From assembly GCF_900129875.1 (NCBI RefSeq), contig NZ_FQXC01000012.1, forward strand, positions 1 through 40,255: a DNA stretch of 40,255 bases. Reading direction: 5' to 3'. The stretch is from Marivita hallyeonensis. Its GTDB lineage: Bacteria > Pseudomonadota > Alphaproteobacteria > Rhodobacterales > Rhodobacteraceae. Each line of letters opens with the position of its first letter. Position 1 is the stretch's first letter. The position numbers were made by a program, and so were the translations under genes. The notes under the pieces were generated by a model. That model was given only the letters and a program-made list of their open reading frames with translations. It searched no databases and had not been told where the DNA came from. Below are positions 1 through 10,489 of the stretch, piece by piece.

Positions 1-23
1 CCTAAAATATGAAGCTCTGACAT
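1..23 (-). CDS. 5' end of an unknown protein, cut by the window edge
   Basis: Only the first seven codons (M-S-E-L-H-I-L) lie in the window. The call rests on a very strong ribosome-binding site on the minus strand: AAGGAGGG at about 30-37, placed some six bases before an ATG at 23-21. Nothing can be said about function. The roughly 70 bases between this start and the brnA stop at 92 would have to hold its promoter, unless it is read through from brnTA. Confidence 0.45.
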
Positions 24-91
24 TGGTTTCCCTCCTTCTTTCTAAACCGAGTCCATTATGAAACGGCAGGAGGGGCATCCAATCCATCACA

Positions 92-352
92 TTATGGGCC
101 TAGTCCTGCGGCCTTTCTCAGAGCAGCGTTCATGCGGCTTTGCCAGCCGGGGCCGTCGGCTTTGAAGGCCTCGATCACGTCCGGGTCGAGGCGCAGGGTT
201 GTGGAGACTTTCGGGGTCAGCGCCTTGGGGCGACCTCGAGAGACCTTGGCTTTCGGAATGCGTTTGACCCAATAGTCTGAGGACATGTCCGGCAGGTCTT
301 CATCCGGGGTGTCCCCCAAGTATTGCTCCATATGTTCTTTGCTCGCGGCCAT
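92..352 (-). CDS. brnA: BrnA-type antitoxin
   Basis: 86-residue antitoxin of a type II toxin-antitoxin pair. The C-terminal half has the BrnA signature: a TTLRLDPDVIEAFKADG strand-helix followed by GWQSRMNAALRKAA, a ribbon-helix-helix DNA-binding fold. The N-terminal part (about residues 1-35) is acidic and would wrap the toxin. BrnA proteins neutralise BrnT and repress their own operon by binding a palindrome in the promoter. The gene follows brnT on the same strand. With the ATG at 352 the two overlap by 53 bases, long for this family, so the internal ATG at about 331 is a possible alternative start. The family call is secure; the exact start is not. Confidence 0.85.
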   Translation of the reverse strand: MAASKEHMEQYLGDTPDEDLPDMSSDYWVKRIPKAKVSRGRPKALTPKVSTTLRLDPDVIEAFKADGPGWQSRMNAALRKAAGLGP

Positions 353-584
353 TGGCTTTCCTCATGCTGATGATGCGTCGGGTCTCGTCACGCTCTGTCC
401 AGGCGACGATCACCATGCGGTTGCGCAGATACCCCACTGTGATGTGACGCGTTTCTCCGTAATCGCGGCGGTCATCTTCGAAGGTGATGCAAGCGCCTTC
501 GAACACGGCTTCCGCGTCAGCCATATCCAGACCGCGCATGTCCAGTGTTATCGCGCGCTTGGCCGGATCATAGCTGATCTTCAT
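300..584 (-). CDS. brnT: BrnT-type ribonuclease toxin
   Basis: 94-residue toxin of the BrnT family, a RelE-like fold that cleaves RNA and slows growth. Family marks visible are the N-terminal YDPAKRAI segment, FEGACITFEDDRRDYGE in the middle, RHITVGYLRNRMVIVAWTER, and the C-terminal RRIISMRKANGREQRTY, which carries the conserved arginines and the ANxREQ motif. Length is normal for the family. It is first in the operon, ahead of its antitoxin, as usual for brnTA. An inverted repeat sits immediately upstream (589-616) and probably serves as the BrnA operator. On a plasmid such a module would promote stable inheritance or stress dormancy. Confidence 0.85.
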   Translation of the reverse strand: MKISYDPAKRAITLDMRGLDMADAEAVFEGACITFEDDRRDYGETRHITVGYLRNRMVIVAWTERDETRRIISMRKANGREQRTYGAILGGHPG

Positions 585-588
585 TTAA

Positions 589-616
589 TGTTACTACAAA
601 AATTCATGTAGCAACA
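589..616 (-). promoter_or_regulatory. Inverted repeat before brnT, probable BrnA operator
   Basis: TGTTACTACA (589-598) and TGTAGCAACA (607-616) form a 10-bp inverted repeat with one mismatch around an 8-base spacer. It begins five bases upstream of the brnT start codon, where transcription should initiate. BrnA antitoxins autoregulate by binding such palindromes, so an operator is the natural reading. This is inferred from position and symmetry. Confidence 0.5.
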
Positions 617-657
617 GTCTGGTCGTGTTCAATGAAAACGGTGTTAAGGCGGGTGAC

Positions 658-699
658 GGCGCGTCGACGCGCCGTGTCGAAGCGTCTTCGAAGACGCTT
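658..699. repeat. Pair of perfect palindromes at the kdsA 3' end
   Basis: GGCGCGTCGACGCGCC (658-673) and AAGCGTCTTCGAAGACGCTT (680-699) are perfect palindromes. The second overlaps the kdsA stop codon (700-698). It resembles the two palindromes at 3309-3353 in length, ends and TTCGAA centre. They can form hairpins in RNA from either strand and lie between the kds operon end and the brnT promoter, so termination or transcript protection is plausible. No clear T-tract follows. Confidence 0.5.
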
Positions 700-1516
700 A
701 CCCTTTCACCACGCGATCGATCTGGCGCATCACGGACAGGAGCCCCTGCAACTGGTCGACGGGCACCATGTTGGGGCCGTCGCAGGGGGCGGTGTCGGGA
801 TCCTGGTGGGTCTCGATGAAGACCGCCGCGCAGCCGACGGCCACCGCGGCGCGGGCCAGTGGCGGCACGAATTCGCGCTGGCCGCCCGAGCTTGTCCCCT
901 GCCCGCCGGGCAGTTGCACCGAATGGGTGGCGTCGAAGACGACCGGGTAGCCGGTTTGGGCCATGATCGGCAGCGACCGCATGTCGGAGACCAGCATGTT
1001 GTAGCCGAAGCTGGCACCCCGTTCGCAGAGGAGGATGCGGTCATTGCCGGTGCTGGAGATCTTGGCGGCGACGTTTTCCATCTCCCAGGGCGCGAGGAAC
1101 TGGCCCTTCTTGACGTTGATCGCGGCGCCGGTTTCGCCTGCGGCGAGCAGAAGATCGGTCTGGCGCGACAGGAAGGCGGGGATCTGCAGCACGTCGACGA
1201 CTTCGGCCACGGGCGTGCATTGGTCGGGGCCGTGCACATCCGTCAGCACGGGCACGCCGAATTCCGCGCCGATCTTGGACAGGATCGTGAGGCCTTCCTC
1301 CATCCCCAGACCGCGCTTGCCGGACAGGGACGAGCGGTTGGCCTTGTCGTAGCTCGACTTGAAGATCCAGGGCGTGTCGGTGGCCTCGGCCGCGGCGGCA
1401 ATGTGCTCGGCCATCATCCGGGCGTGGTCGATGCTTTCGAGCTGGCACGGACCCGCGATCAGGGCGAAAGGGGCTGTGTTAGAGACGGATATCTCACCGA
1501 TTGAGACGGTTTTCAT
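698..1516 (-). CDS. kdsA: KdsA: 3-deoxy-8-phosphooctulonate synthase
   Basis: 272-residue cytoplasmic enzyme that condenses phosphoenolpyruvate with D-arabinose 5-phosphate to give Kdo-8-phosphate. It is recognised over its whole length: [12 protein letters not shown] near residue 16, [59 protein letters not shown], and the C-terminal [12 protein letters not shown] and FIETHQDP. The ATG at 1516 overlaps the kdsB stop by four bases (ATGA), which fixes the start. An open frame continues upstream through kdsB but is a shadow. It is the last gene of a minus-strand operon with kdsD and kdsB; the chromosome probably carries another copy for lipopolysaccharide, so this one would serve capsule or exopolysaccharide. 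Confidence 0.95.
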   Translation of the reverse strand: MKTVSIGEISVSNTAPFALIAGPCQLESIDHARMMAEHIAAAAEATDTPWIFKSSYDKANRSSLSGKRGLGMEEGLTILSKIGAEFGVPVLTDVHGPDQCTPVAEVVDVLQIPAFLSRQTDLLLAAGETGAAINVKKGQFLAPWEMENVAAKISSTGNDRILLCERGASFGYNMLVSDMRSLPIMAQTGYPVVFDATHSVQLPGGQGTSSGGQREFVPPLARAAVAVGCAAVFIETHQDPDTAPCDGPNMVPVDQLQGLLSVMRQIDRVVKG

Positions 1517-2298
1517 GCGATGCCTTCCTTGCTCAGGACCTCTTCGATGCGGGCCACATCGACCGGGTTGTTGAGTTCCCAGAACACCCGGCCCCGCGCC
1601 TCGACCGGGACACAGGTGATGGGCGTGCCGTTTTCGAGGAAGCGGAGCTGTTCGAGCCCTTCGGCGCGTTCCAGCGGGCCTTCGGGCCACTGTGCATAGG
1701 CCCGCAGCGCATGGGGTGTGTAGGCGTAGACGCCGACATGGTGCCAGACTTCCGGCGGGGTGCTCAGATCCCCGACGTAAGGCAGCACTTCCTTCGAGAA
1801 GTAGAGCGCGCTGTGGTCGGACCGCATGACAGCGGTCGTGCCCCCCACCCGGCCCTCGCGGCGGTCGGTCACGAAGTTCGACAGCGTGGCCCGGTCGCAT
1901 TTCAGGACGGGCGTGGCCATCTGCACCTCGCCGTCCATGGCGCTCACCAGCGCCTCGACGAACCAGTGCGGGGTGAGCGGCGCGTCGCCTTGCAGGTTCA
2001 CCACCACGTCCGGGTCGGTGTCCAGTTGCGCCAGCCCCTCGGCGCAGCGTTCGGTGCCGTTGCGGGCCTCAGACGAGGTCATCAGAACGTCCGCGCCGAA
2101 CCCGGTGGCGGCCTCGGCGATGCGGTCGTCATCGGTGAGCACATAGACCCTGTCTATGCGAGATACGCCTTGCGCCGCTTCCCAGGCGCGCTGGATCAGG
2201 GTCTTTTTCTCGCCGTTCACGCCGGTCAGTTCCACCAGCGGTTTGCCCGGGTAGCGCGAGGACGCGTAGCGGGCGGGGATGAAGATCACGGCACTCAT
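1513..2298 (-). CDS. kdsB: KdsB: CMP-Kdo synthetase
   Basis: 261-residue 3-deoxy-manno-octulosonate cytidylyltransferase, which activates Kdo with CTP to CMP-Kdo, the donor for Kdo transferases. Visible are the N-terminal nucleotide-binding [15 protein letters not shown], the [12 protein letters not shown] segment, NGTERCAE, and [14 protein letters not shown] (the usual VNxQGDxP site). Length is normal. It overlaps kdsD upstream and kdsA downstream by four bases each, so the three are almost certainly translated from one message. Kdo-8-phosphate phosphatase (kdsC) is not in the window and must be supplied elsewhere. Confidence 0.95.
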   Translation of the reverse strand: MSAVIFIPARYASSRYPGKPLVELTGVNGEKKTLIQRAWEAAQGVSRIDRVYVLTDDDRIAEAATGFGADVLMTSSEARNGTERCAEGLAQLDTDPDVVVNLQGDAPLTPHWFVEALVSAMDGEVQMATPVLKCDRATLSNFVTDRREGRVGGTTAVMRSDHSALYFSKEVLPYVGDLSTPPEVWHHVGVYAYTPHALRAYAQWPEGPLERAEGLEQLRFLENGTPITCVPVEARGRVFWELNNPVDVARIEEVLSKEGIA

Positions 2299-3245
2299 GC
2301 GACACCTGCTCGGAGAAGGTCATGGATGTGGATGAGCCCCACGAGCTGCCCCTGATTGGTCACCATCAGGGCGCTGATCTTGTGAGCGTTCATCTCGGCC
2401 AGCGCCTCGGTCAGAAGCGCGTCGGGGGTGATGGAGCGCGGGTTGGGCGTGGCGACGTCACCGGCGGTGCGGGTCGTCAGCCCGTCGAGATTGCGGCGCA
2501 AATCGCCATCGGTGATGACGCCTGTGAGCCGCCCCCCGTCCACCACGGCGGCAACGCCGAAGCCCTTCTGGCTCATCACCACCAGCGTTTCGCCCATGGG
2601 CGTGTCGGGGGTGACGGTCGGCAGCGCGTCGTCGCGATGCATCACCGCAGAGATCCGCAGAAGCTGCGCCCCCAGCGTGCCGCCGGGGTGGAAGGCGTGG
2701 TAGCTCTCGCGGTCGAAGCCGCGCGCCTCCATCAGCGCCACGGCCAGCGCATCGCCAAGCGCCATGGTCAGCGTGGTCGAGGTGGTGGGTGCCATCCGCA
2801 GCGCGCAGGCCTCGGGCGCGTCGGGCAGAAGGAGCAGATGATCGGCGGCGCGCGCGAGCGTGCTTCCTGCGCGCTTGGTCATGGCGATGAGCGGGATCTC
2901 GAACCGGGTGACATAGGCGATCATGTCGGCCAGTTCGCGGGTTTCGCCCGAGTTGGAAATCAGGATCACCGCGTCGTTGCGGGTGATCATGCCCAGATCA
3001 CCATGGCTGGCCTCGCCGGGATGCACCCCTTGCGCGGGCGTGCCGGTGGAGGCGAGCGTCGCGGCGATCTTGTTGGCCACATGGCCCGATTTGCCCATGC
3101 CCGAGACGATCACCCGTCCCGGGATACCAAGGATGCGCGACACCACCGCGTCGAAATCGGCGGGCAGATCTTCGGCCAGCCGCGTCAGCGCGGCGGCCTC
3201 GGTGGCCAGCACGGTGCGGGCGGTGTCGGAGGGGGTGTCAGTCAT
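2295..3245 (-). CDS. kpsF: KdsD/KpsF: arabinose-5-phosphate isomerase
   Basis: 316-residue isomerase converting ribulose 5-phosphate to arabinose 5-phosphate, the first committed step to Kdo. A SIS sugar-isomerase domain occupies about residues 30-170 (RVIVSGMGKSGHVANKIAAT, PGEASHGDLGM, LISNSGETRE). After the linker YHAFHPGGTLGAQL come two CBS domains (about 205-316). The start at 3245 (MTDTPSD) is chosen because the longer open frame upstream is low-complexity and crosses the palindromes at 3309-3353. The gene overlaps kdsB by four bases. KpsF is the usual name for the capsule-linked paralogue of KdsD; the sequence alone does not separate them. Confidence 0.92.
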   Translation of the reverse strand: MTDTPSDTARTVLATEAAALTRLAEDLPADFDAVVSRILGIPGRVIVSGMGKSGHVANKIAATLASTGTPAQGVHPGEASHGDLGMITRNDAVILISNSGETRELADMIAYVTRFEIPLIAMTKRAGSTLARAADHLLLLPDAPEACALRMAPTTSTTLTMALGDALAVALMEARGFDRESYHAFHPGGTLGAQLLRISAVMHRDDALPTVTPDTPMGETLVVMSQKGFGVAAVVDGGRLTGVITDGDLRRNLDGLTTRTAGDVATPNPRSITPDALLTEALAEMNAHKISALMVTNQGQLVGLIHIHDLLRAGVA

Positions 3246-3308
3246 GGCAGCCTGCGGCAGGGTTTCGGGCGCGGTGATAGCCGGTGGCGGGGGCGGTGTC
3301 CAACGCGG

Positions 3309-3353
3309 AAGGCGTTTCGAAACGCCTTTGATCAAGCGATTTCGAAATCGCTT
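3309..3353. repeat. Two tandem 20-bp perfect palindromes
   Basis: AAGGCGTTTCGAAACGCCTT (3309-3328) and AAGCGATTTCGAAATCGCTT (3334-3353) are both perfect and separated by five bases. They lie between the stop of the glycosyltransferase at 3361 and the start of kdsD at 3245. A third member of the same design closes the operon at 680-699. They could act as terminator/attenuator, RNA-processing hairpins or protein-binding sites. Confidence 0.6.
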
Positions 3354-3360
3354 GCCGATG

Positions 3361-4227
3361 CTAGACCTGTCGGGCGCGCCCTTCCGGGATGGCGGTGTCG
3401 ATGCCGCCCCAGAGCCCCCAGCGGCGGCGCAGCATGGCGATGGCGTCGGCGTCGAGCTCCATCCGGCCCTTCTCGGCCACCCGATGCCGGTAGAGTGCCG
3501 CGGTGCGGTCGGCGGCGGTTGTCTTGGGCTCCGGCAGGCCCGCAGCCAGCCAGATGCCGATCCCCTGCCGCGCCAGCGCGCCGGACAGCCAGACATCATC
3601 GACATGGAACGCCTCGGAAGGGATATCGAAGACCAGATCGTCAAAGAATTCGGGCCGGACCACAACGCCGCCATAGCCTTCGAACACATCGGCAAAGCCG
3701 GCCTGTGCGATGATCCGGCGCGGCGGTTTCTCGGCCAGCGTGACATTGGCCTGTCCCGACAGGATCTGTTTCAGGCGCTGGCTGCGATAGGTCATGTCCC
3801 AGGTGCGCGAGCGCCGTTCATGGCGGGGCTGCGCATGGGTGGCGCGCCGGGTGTGCCCGGCGATGTCCCAGCCCGCCAGTGCCACCGCGCGATCCGGGTA
3901 GCGATCCGCCTCGGCCAAGAGCCCCTGCGCCCAGCCGGGCCGGTAATCGCGGTCATCGTCGCAGAACAGAAGCCGCACATCCTGACCCCGGTAGCGCTGT
4001 GCCGCGCAGAGCACCTTGGTCGCCGGGCCGTAATCGGTGCGGCAGCGCCGGATGGTGACCCCCTCGGGTACGCTCGGCAGCGCCCCGTCCCAGTCGGGAA
4101 ACCGGTGGTAGATCTGCGGCAGGTAGAGCTCGACCCCGTCCACACCGGTCTGCGCCAGAAGCGACTCGAGCGTTGGACCAATCAGCCCAAAGCGCGGCGG
4201 AATAGAAGAGAGCGTAATCAGGGCCAT
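3361..4227 (-). CDS. Glycosyltransferase, GT-A-like
   Basis: 288-residue protein starting MALITLSSIPPRF. The N-terminal half has the GT-A look: ALITLSSIPPR, IGPTLESLLAQTGVDGVELYLPQIYHRF, TDYGPATK, and an acidic DDDRDY that may act as the metal/nucleotide-sugar DxD element (about residue 92). The C-terminal part carries YGGVVVRPEFFDD and EAFHVDDVWLSG, typical of transferases acting in polysaccharide synthesis. The ATG at 4227 is preferred over the open frame to 4284, which lacks family-like sequence. It lies second in a minus-strand run after the rhamnosyl-transferase-like gene and before kdsD. Donor and acceptor cannot be told. Confidence 0.7.
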   Translation of the reverse strand: MALITLSSIPPRFGLIGPTLESLLAQTGVDGVELYLPQIYHRFPDWDGALPSVPEGVTIRRCRTDYGPATKVLCAAQRYRGQDVRLLFCDDDRDYRPGWAQGLLAEADRYPDRAVALAGWDIAGHTRRATHAQPRHERRSRTWDMTYRSQRLKQILSGQANVTLAEKPPRRIIAQAGFADVFEGYGGVVVRPEFFDDLVFDIPSEAFHVDDVWLSGALARQGIGIWLAAGLPEPKTTAADRTAALYRHRVAEKGRMELDADAIAMLRRRWGLWGGIDTAIPEGRARQV

Positions 4228-4316
4228 CGAAAATACACGCGTGAACAACGCAATCTCAATAGGCGCAAGCGCCCCCGCGGGCAAGTCGGGGTGGCAAAGG
4301 AGCGCGCATGGCGGCG

Positions 4317-5240
4317 TCAGACGGCCTTGAGCCTTGGCCGTTTTGCCGACTTTTCCCGCACCAGTCCGGCCGCCTCTTCAACCCGGCGCACCAAGGTGTC
4401 TTTGCGAGCCTGTCCCTCTTCGTGGAGAAAGCCGAACCATTTCGACAGGATCGTCTCTGTATCGGCCTCTTTCAGTGGTGCGTGGGCGCGCTTGAAGCCA
4501 TGTTCCTCTGCGTTGATCGGGCGTGAATCGTGCCCGTCGATCTTGATCGACAGGAACCCCATGCCGGAATTGTCCACCACGGCCGGAAAGCGCCGCAGGA
4601 GCGCGGCATGACCGAAGGAGAAAATCGTGCGCTCCCCGTGTACCCGGATCGCCGTTCCCATGGAGTTGAACGGCAGGTTGGCCCGGTAGACATGCGTGGC
4701 GTTGTCGGCGGCATATGACGTCACCACCAGCCCGGTTGACCGGGAGTAGGACACCGGCATCACATCGCCCAGGCGCAGCATGTAGGCGCGCAGCTCTTTC
4801 ACATAGTCCTCCGAGAGGCAGTCGTCGTCGTCGATCCGGAACTGAACCAGCGGGCGCGACAGCCCGCTGTTGAGCCGTGTGATCTCGGGCATCAGCGCCT
4901 CATGCACCGAGGTGGCATCCGAGACCACGAGAAGCAGCCGGTCATCCGCCTCGCAGATCTTGTGCAGGCGTTTGAGATGTTTGGCGGGCATGATGTCGGA
5001 GGTCAGAACGATCAGGACGAAGTTCGGGTCTTTCTGTGCCTGAAGCGACGGCAGCAGGAAGGTTTCGAACAGGTGAAACCGCAGCGCCATCCGGGCATCA
5101 TCGTATAGCCGCTCGGCCTGTTCGAGACGGAGCAGGTCGATATCCGTGTCAGAGTCCAGATTGGCATAGGCGGCCCAATCGCCGTTGCCGCAGAAAGAGA
5201 ACCGGCAAATGCCGATCACGGGTTCCAGAAGGTAGTTCAC
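4317..5240 (-). CDS. Putative rhamnosyl transferase family protein
   Basis: 307-residue protein resembling the 'putative rhamnosyl transferase' family often found beside exopolysaccharide genes in roseobacters. Supporting segments are GICRFSFCGNGDW near the N-terminus, RLYDDARMALRFHLFETFLLPSLQAQ, VLTSDIMPAKHLKRL, and FRIDDDDCLSEDY, where DDDD probably binds the metal and nucleotide sugar. The C-terminal 30 residues are basic. It is first in the run leading to kdsDBA. A role in adding rhamnose fits the rml operon in the window, but the donor specificity is an inference from the family name. Confidence 0.65.
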   Translation of the reverse strand: MNYLLEPVIGICRFSFCGNGDWAAYANLDSDTDIDLLRLEQAERLYDDARMALRFHLFETFLLPSLQAQKDPNFVLIVLTSDIMPAKHLKRLHKICEADDRLLLVVSDATSVHEALMPEITRLNSGLSRPLVQFRIDDDDCLSEDYVKELRAYMLRLGDVMPVSYSRSTGLVVTSYAADNATHVYRANLPFNSMGTAIRVHGERTIFSFGHAALLRRFPAVVDNSGMGFLSIKIDGHDSRPINAEEHGFKRAHAPLKEADTETILSKWFGFLHEEGQARKDTLVRRVEEAAGLVREKSAKRPRLKAV

Positions 5241-5308
5241 TGCGCGCCTGCCTTATCTGTTTTGGCGGCAGGATACGCGGTTTCGGGTCGCTTAGAAGGC
5301 CGAACTGG

Positions 5309-5587
5309 TCAGGAAGACCGTTTCTTCTGCGCATCGACATAGGAGCGCAACACCGCGTGCATCCGGGTCAGATGACCCTTAGGGCCCTGGGACTTGAAAA
5401 AATCGAGGATGTCGGGATCCACCCGCAGGGTCACGGGCTGCTTGGTTTTGGGCGGCTCCGGCGTGGCGTCGTCCCAGAATCCGTCCGGCAGATCCAGTTC
5501 CGGCGCATCCTCGCGTGTCGGGCGCGTCTCACCGCGCGCCTTCATGGCGCGGATCTCGTCAAGGGAAGCTGTTTTTATACGTTTCAT
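5309..5587 (-). CDS. BrnA-type antitoxin, orphaned
   Basis: 92-residue protein with the BrnA layout: a charged N-terminal region (MKRIKTASLDEIRAMKARGE, then DLPDGFWDDA) and a C-terminal ribbon-helix-helix (PVTLRVDPDILDFFKSQG, HLTRMHAVLRSYV). The ATG at 5587 is chosen because the toxin frame ends at 5559, giving a 29-base overlap like other brnTA pairs. The longer open frame to 5707 only reads through the toxin gene out of frame. Its partner toxin upstream is interrupted by a stop, so this antitoxin appears to be without a functional toxin; it might still cross-regulate the intact pair at 92-584. Confidence 0.75.
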   Translation of the reverse strand: MKRIKTASLDEIRAMKARGETRPTREDAPELDLPDGFWDDATPEPPKTKQPVTLRVDPDILDFFKSQGPKGHLTRMHAVLRSYVDAQKKRSS

Positions 5588-5831
5588 AGTCTTTACGACC
5601 GCCTCTCCAGGCGGAGATGAGCCGGGTGTTCTCGCCACGCTCGGTATGGACGACCACATAGGGCACGTCATCCACCAGGCCGAGGGAGATGTATCTGATC
5701 TCGCCATAGTTGCGGCGATTATCCACCCGGGTGAGGGTTGGTCACTCGAAGATGAGGGCGGCTTCTAGGAGATCGACACCGTGTTTGTCATAATTCTGGT
5801 TTCGTTTGTCTTCGTTCCACTCGAAGGTCAT
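5559..5831 (-). pseudogene. brnT-type toxin gene with an in-frame stop
   Basis: Reading the minus strand from the ATG at 5831 gives a full BrnT-like protein of 90 codons with one internal TGA at 5744-5742 (codon 30). Before it: MTFEWNEDKRNQNYDKHGVD and LLEAALIFE. After it, in the same frame: PTLTRVDNRRNYGE, IRYISLGLVDDVPYVVVHTE, RGENTRLISAWRGGRKDYE. Intact relatives have FEGPTL at this place, so the TGA most likely replaces GGA by one base change. The rest of the frame is clean and keeps the conserved arginines. Translation would yield only 29 residues. A sequencing error cannot be excluded. Confidence 0.75.
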
Positions 5832-5976
5832 AGCTTAAGTCCTGTTGATGTGGGCGGATTGTGCTGCGGTCGAGAGCCATAGCGTTTCTTCCTCTTAAAT
5901 TTTGGCGCACGATAAATCGGCCCCATCAACGATCAATGCACAGGCCTGCGTGTTCTCCCTCACAGGCCAATGCAGA

Positions 5977-6005
5977 ATTTGTATGCACTAAATGTACATA
6001 CAAAT
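5977..6005. promoter_or_regulatory. Inverted repeat in the gmd upstream region
   Basis: ATTTGTATG (5977-5985) and CATACAAAT (5997-6005) form a perfect 9-bp inverted repeat around 11 bases. It lies in the 289-base gene-free stretch between the broken brnT and gmd, an AT-richer region that should hold the gmd promoter. The symmetry suggests an operator for a dimeric regulator. A related sequence (ATTTGTATC) occurs before the RelB antitoxin at 11956-11964. Confidence 0.4.
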
Positions 6006-6037
6006 CAAGTGCAAAATTCAGTTCTCGGAAATTTTCC

Positions 6038-6054
6038 TTACTCGCCGATTAACC
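6038..6054 (+). promoter_or_regulatory. CtrA-like box upstream of gmd
   Basis: TTACTCGCCGATTAACC fits the CtrA pattern TTAA-N7-TTAACC with one mismatch in the first half. It ends 66 bases before the gmd start and points toward it. A second weaker match (TTAA-N7-TTTA, 6055-6069) abuts it. CtrA is the alphaproteobacterial response regulator that in roseobacters controls motility and related traits. Assignment is by pattern only. Confidence 0.4.
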
Positions 6055-6111
6055 TTAACCCATTGTTTACCAGCCTCTGGGGATAACAGGCCAAATGCAA
6101 CCTATGCGTGA

Positions 6112-9636
<3,525 letters not shown>

Positions 9637-9640
<4 letters not shown>

Positions 9641-10467
9641 AAGGAGGGCTGCCCTTCCGAAGACGGCCCTCCTACGTGATCGGGGTCAGCTGGCCACGAT
9701 CGGGGCATCACCTTCTGGCCCGGCTTCTCAGGCTCTATTTCGGCCCAACCTTCACCTATTGCGGGTTTTACGGGCAGGCGGGATGCTGCGGAAAGGCGCC
9801 CTGCGCCCGGGCCGGCGAGATCCGGTATTCCAAGAACCACGATTTCGACGGCACGCTGCCGCAGGACCCGTCGCGCAGGTACCTGATCCAGACCCGCGCC
9901 TTCGCGCCGTCGGTGGTGTCCAACTTCGAGCTCTACCTGCGCGAGGGCGGTCGTGACGACGCGCAGAGCTTTGCCCGTTTCGCCAGCGCGCAGTTCGCGG
10001 CGTACCGGGCATTCCAGGGAAAATGGGTGACTTCGGCCTTCGGCCGCGCGCAAACGGTGATCCCCTACGAGGCGCTGATCCGCGATCCGGCCAGGGCGCT
10101 CAGCGCGGCCCTCGACGCGTTCGGGGAAACACCGCCCGACATGGCCCGCGTGCAGGCCGCCATCGCCCGGGTCGACGGGGAAGAGGTCGCGCATCGCCGC
10201 ATTCGCCCCCGCCCCGGCACCGGTGTCCATGCGCCCAGGGATGTGACGCAATTCCGCCATTACGATGCCCGGGTGTTCGGCTATCTGGACAAACTGAGAC
10301 TGACCCGGCAGGAGGTAATGGACGTGTTCCGCCGCCATCTGGACCGGGACGCCGCCGAGGACAACATGCTGGCCCTGCAGACCAACCCGTCGGTCGCGGA
10401 GGTCGAGCGGATGATCCTCGGCTCACCTGAATACGCTGCCCGGGGGCGCAAGCTGCGGGCGGTCTGA
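9637..10467 (+). CDS. Sulfotransferase-like protein
   Basis: 276-residue protein. Near the N-terminus YVIGVSWPRSGHHLLARLL matches the 5'-phosphosulfate-binding loop of sulfotransferases (PRSGxxxL). Later segments such as VIPYEALIRDPARALSAALD fit the nucleotide-3'-phosphate side of that fold. A cysteine-rich stretch (CGFYGQAGCCGKAPC, about 45-60) is unusual. It is coupled to the preceding glycosyltransferase by an ATGA overlap, so it probably sulfates the same glycan. The start at 9637 is fixed by this overlap; the longer open frame upstream is a shadow of the glycosyltransferase. Substrate unknown. Confidence 0.7.
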
Positions 10468-10489
10468 CCTGACCGGACGAGTGCCCTTT

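Noticed and set aside
698-1900. 400-residue open frame covering kdsA and part of kdsB
   Set aside because: Only residues from 1516 onward match KdsA; the upstream part is kdsB read in another frame, and an ATGA overlap marks the true start.
3309-3328. Reading the GTTTCGAAAC palindrome as another ParB-like site
   Set aside because: It lacks the four-base centre and belongs to the AAGnCG/TTCGAA palindrome family found around the kds genes.
3246-3746. N-terminal extension of the KdsD frame
   Set aside because: It crosses two palindromes and antisense-like repeats of the neighbouring gene, is arginine/proline rich and has no KdsD similarity.
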